Shown: positions 62,094 to 64,000 of the stretch, piece by piece | Numbering within the stretch: position 1 is the first letter of the stretch | How the letters are laid out: the number at the start of each line of letters is the position of its first letter | DNA from: an uncultured Streptococcus sp. | GTDB lineage: Bacteria; Bacillota; Bacilli; Lactobacillales; Streptococcaceae | Assembly (NCBI RefSeq): GCF_905372115.1 | Contig: NZ_CAJPNR010000004.1 | Coordinates: forward strand, 42,564-106,563 | Length of the DNA stretch: 64,000 nucleotides | Reading direction: 5' to 3' | Notes under the pieces: model-generated | Databases searched by the model: none | The model's input: the letters and a program-made list of their open reading frames with translations, nothing else | What the model was told of the DNA's origin: nothing | Position numbers and translations under genes: made by a program

Positions 62094-62952
62094 GAATCAG
62101 TTCCTCCAGGTCATTTTGGTCAAAGTGATAGGCAGTCTGGCAGAATTGGCAGACGATTTCAGCTCCGTGATCTTGGTCACGCATCTCTTCTAAGTCAGCC
62201 TTTGGCAGGGTAGCCAAGGCATTCATGAAACGCTCTTTACTGCAGTCGCACTGGAAGCGGATTTCCTCTTCAGACAGGCGTTTGTATGGCTCATCACCAT
62301 AGATGGCAGCCAGCAGAGCTTCGATATGGTCATCGGATTCCAGCAGTTTTGAGATGGCAGGCATTTCTTGGATCCGCTTCTCAAAGCGGGCAATTTCAGC
62401 TTCTTTGGCACCAGGCAGAACTTGTACCAAGAAACCACCAGCAACCTTGACTTTATCATTCTCATCCAAGAGAACATTGAGACCAACTGCGGAAGGTGTC
62501 TGCTGGCTTTCGGTCAGGTAGAAGGCTAGGTCTTCGCCGATTTCTCCAGAGATGAGAGGAGTCATGGAGTTGTAAGGATTGCCAGTACCATAGTCCGTGA
62601 TGACGAGGAATTCTCCTTGGCCGACAAAAGGACCAACTAGAACCTCACCGGTGGCAGTCTTTTTGATATCTACACCGGGATTTTGCACATAGCCTTTGAC
62701 ATTGCCCTCGGTATCTGCCACTGTGATAATCGCGCCTAGTGAGCTGGTCCCGAGGACCTTGACGGTAATCTTGGTCTGGCCTTTTTCATTTGCAGCCAAA
62801 ATCTGACTGGCAATCAGTGTGCGGCCAAGTGCAACGGTAGAACTTGCTTGAGTTTGATGTTTTTCTTGAGCAGCCCGAATCGTCTCTGTGCTATCCAGCA
62901 CATAAGCACGGAAAGAACCATTTTCTGAGATAGTTTTGATAATTTTGTCCAT
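62080..62952 (-). CDS. hslO: Redox-regulated chaperone Hsp33
   Basis: 290 residues from ATG 62952 (the open frame extends 40 codons further but unsupported). C-terminal zinc motif CDCSKERF ... CQFC (CxC, CxxC) that forms disulfides on oxidation and activates the holdase. -10 TAAAAT lies 7 bp before the ATG with TGT extension, so the mRNA may start at or next to the ATG. Coupled to dusB. Confidence 0.95.
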   Translation of the reverse strand: MDKIIKTISENGSFRAYVLDSTETIRAAQEKHQTQASSTVALGRTLIASQILAANEKGQTKITVKVLGTSSLGAIITVADTEGNVKGYVQNPGVDIKKTATGEVLVGPFVGQGEFLVITDYGTGNPYNSMTPLISGEIGEDLAFYLTESQQTPSAVGLNVLLDENDKVKVAGGFLVQVLPGAKEAEIARFEKRIQEMPAISKLLESDDHIEALLAAIYGDEPYKRLSEEEIRFQCDCSKERFMNALATLPKADLEEMRDQDHGAEIVCQFCQTAYHFDQNDLEELIRDKS

Positions 62953-62959
62953 ACCTTTT

Positions 62960-63006
62960 ATTTTAACACAAAATAGAAAAACAAGCGCATGACTGTGCTT
63001 GTTTTT
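62960..63006. promoter_or_regulatory. hslO promoter and perfect inverted repeat in the divergent region
   Basis: -10 on minus TAAAAT (62965-62960). AAAAACAAGC / GCTTGTTTTT (62977-62986, 62997-63006) looks like a terminator but lies between two divergent gene starts. Plus-strand TATAAT for the next gene is at 63040. Confidence 0.5.
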
Positions 63007-63063
63007 TGGGGTTAGGAAGAATTTTAAAATCAAAAATAGTATAATAAAACAAAGGAGGCTAGC

Positions 63064-63882
63064 ATGAACCAATCTTTGAAAGCGGCAGTCTATGGTCTGG
63101 CAGTGGCTGATGCATTAGGTGTTCCGTATGAATTCTTGACTCGTGGCAGTTTTGAAGCGGTTGAGATGGTGGGGTATGGCAGCCATCAGCAACCTGCTGG
63201 AACTTGGTCAGATGATACTAGCCTTGTTTTGGCGACCTGTGATTCTATTAGGGGAAAAGGTAAGATTGACCCTGTCGATATGCAGCAGCGGTTTAAAAAT
63301 TGGCTCTTCGAGGGAGCCTACACGCCAGATGGTTTGACCTTCGATATAGGAAATGCGACTCGCGAAGCTTTGACAAGAGGACACGGTATGTCTGATGAAT
63401 ATTCCAATGGAAATGGTTCTTTGATGCGGATTCTGCCCCTTGCCTTTACGGAAGCCGGTCCATCTGACGTTGAGGCTGCTTCCAGTATTACACATGCCCA
63501 TGCGACTTCCGTGGAGGCCTGCCAGCTTTATGTGGATATTGCTCGTAGGCTCTTAAAAGGCCAGCAACTACCGGAAATACTATCAGGCTTAGAGACTAGT
63601 ACGACCTACGCTCGTTTGCAAACTTTAGCAGAGCTGACCGAAGATGACATTCGCTCTACTGGCTATGTGGTGGATACCTTGGAAGCAGCGCTGTGGTGTC
63701 TGCTGACTAGCACTTCTTATCTGGAAACTGTCCTGAAAGCTGTTAATTTGGGCGATGACACTGATACAGTAGCAGCAGTTGCTGGCGGTCTGGCTGGTAT
63801 TATCTACGGTTTGGAAGGGATTCCTGACAACTGGTTATCCCAGCTGCGCAATAAAGAACTGTTGGAAAGCTGCTTGTTTTAA
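63064..63882 (+). CDS. ADP-ribosylglycohydrolase (DraG family)
   Basis: 272 residues. Metal-site motifs of DraG/ARH enzymes: [25 protein letters not shown] and [18 protein letters not shown], plus [13 protein letters not shown]. It removes ADP-ribose from proteins or small molecules; target unknown. AAAGGAGG precedes the ATG and TATAAT (63040-63045) lies upstream. Proximity (3.7 kb) to the NAD-salvage genes may be coincidental. Confidence 0.93.
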   Translation: MNQSLKAAVYGLAVADALGVPYEFLTRGSFEAVEMVGYGSHQQPAGTWSDDTSLVLATCDSIRGKGKIDPVDMQQRFKNWLFEGAYTPDGLTFDIGNATREALTRGHGMSDEYSNGNGSLMRILPLAFTEAGPSDVEAASSITHAHATSVEACQLYVDIARRLLKGQQLPEILSGLETSTTYARLQTLAELTEDDIRSTGYVVDTLEAALWCLLTSTSYLETVLKAVNLGDDTDTVAAVAGGLAGIIYGLEGIPDNWLSQLRNKELLESCLF

Positions 63883-63946
63883 AGGGATAATCGGAAGACA
63901 GGACTGTATTGATCATTTAAAAAGTAAAACAGTAAAAGAGCCATCT

Positions 63947-64000
63947 TGTACTGACCCCAAAAAGTTAGACAATTAATTATTGAAAGGATTTAGTTCTGTA
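63947..64000 (+). mobile_element. Left end of an IS3-family (IS150-group) insertion sequence, truncated by window
   Basis: TGTACTGACCCCAAAAAGTT resembles the terminal inverted repeat of IS3/IS150-type elements of streptococci, followed by GAAAGGA, a ribosome site for a transposase start just past the window edge. The transposase itself is not visible, so the call rests on the end sequence only. Confidence 0.55.

Noticed and set aside
62953..63072. N-terminal 40-residue extension of HslO
   Set aside because: It would run through the promoter and inverted repeat; Hsp33 normally starts MDKIIK, and the hydrophobic extension is unlike the family.
1..64000. CRISPR arrays, prophage genes, rRNA operons, toxin-antitoxin or restriction systems
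   Set aside because: None seen on either strand; no regularly spaced repeats, no phage structural or integrase genes, and only one tRNA.

Overview
The window reads as chromosome of an oral streptococcus of the mitis/sanguinis group (Streptococcus sanguinis or a close relative). The grounds are dense leading-strand operons, extended -10 (TGnTATAAT) promoters, many small Ser-rich lipoproteins, gene orders I recall from pneumococcus and S. sanguinis (folC - lipoprotein - cls - membrane protein - nrdD - GNAT - nrdG; ctsR-clpC; cinA-recA; rpmG-secE-nusG) and a receptor-type cell-wall polysaccharide locus directly after nrdG. Species assignment is inference; no 16S or search was available.

Layout. 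1-8.4 kb: end of nrdI, argS (minus), argR, mutS, a LytTR regulator/DUF3021 membrane protein pair (minus) and mutL. 8.4-11.4 kb: RDD membrane protein and XRE regulator (minus), ruvA, tag, a 43-residue hydrophobic ORF, and a second XRE regulator. 11.4-17.1 kb: cinA-recA (with a ComX/SigX box), spx, two paralogous DUF1307 lipoproteins, ireB-ruvX-UPF0473. 17.2-26.9 kb: folC, lipoprotein, cls, a 47-residue ORF with a near-consensus competence box, a polytopic GT-C-like membrane protein, then nrdD - 46-residue basic protein - two tandem GNATs - nrdG behind an NrdR-like dyad. 27.0-41.5 kb: a complete Wzx/Wzy-type polysaccharide operon (wzg-wzh-wzd-wze, CapD-type dehydratase, initiating sugar-phosphate transferase, 4-ketoreductase-like SDR, two GT2 enzymes, LicD, Wzy, cytidylyltransferase, SDR, Wzx). 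41.9-48.7 kb: galE, an acyltransferase, an RluA-family pseudouridine synthase (minus), pbp2A, rpmG, secE, nusG. 48.7-55.6 kb: lipoprotein (minus), tRNA-Cys (minus), rpsB-tsf, small membrane protein (minus), ctsR-clpC. 55.6-63.9 kb: DUF4272 protein, ECF S component plus DUF4430 lipoprotein, nadR-pnuC-NrtR-like Nudix protein, a lipoprotein preceded by a perfect competence box, dusB-hslO (minus), and an ADP-ribosylglycohydrolase. The last ~50 bases look like the left end of an IS3-family insertion sequence.

How the parts work together. Genome maintenance is heavily represented (mutS, mutL, ruvA, ruvX, tag, recA, cinA). Deoxynucleotide supply under anaerobiosis is covered by nrdD/nrdG, with nrdI at the edge. 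The polysaccharide operon looks self-sufficient for chain initiation, assembly, polymerisation, export and wall attachment. Its dehydratase/initiating transferase/reductase trio suggests a 2-acetamido-2,6-dideoxyhexose as first sugar, and LicD plus the cytidylyltransferase/SDR pair suggests a phosphodiester-linked polyol or choline substituent. nadR, pnuC and the Nudix/winged-helix protein form an NAD-salvage unit.

The most interesting signals are mostly in non-coding DNA. They include a 21-bp-spaced direct repeat just upstream of the -35 of the LytTR regulator (a self-activating LytTR system), three SigX boxes (one of them apparently orphaned), three genes whose -10 lies exactly 7 bp from the ATG (candidate leaderless mRNAs), and a G8 tract at the start of a polysaccharide glycosyltransferase (possible phase variation).
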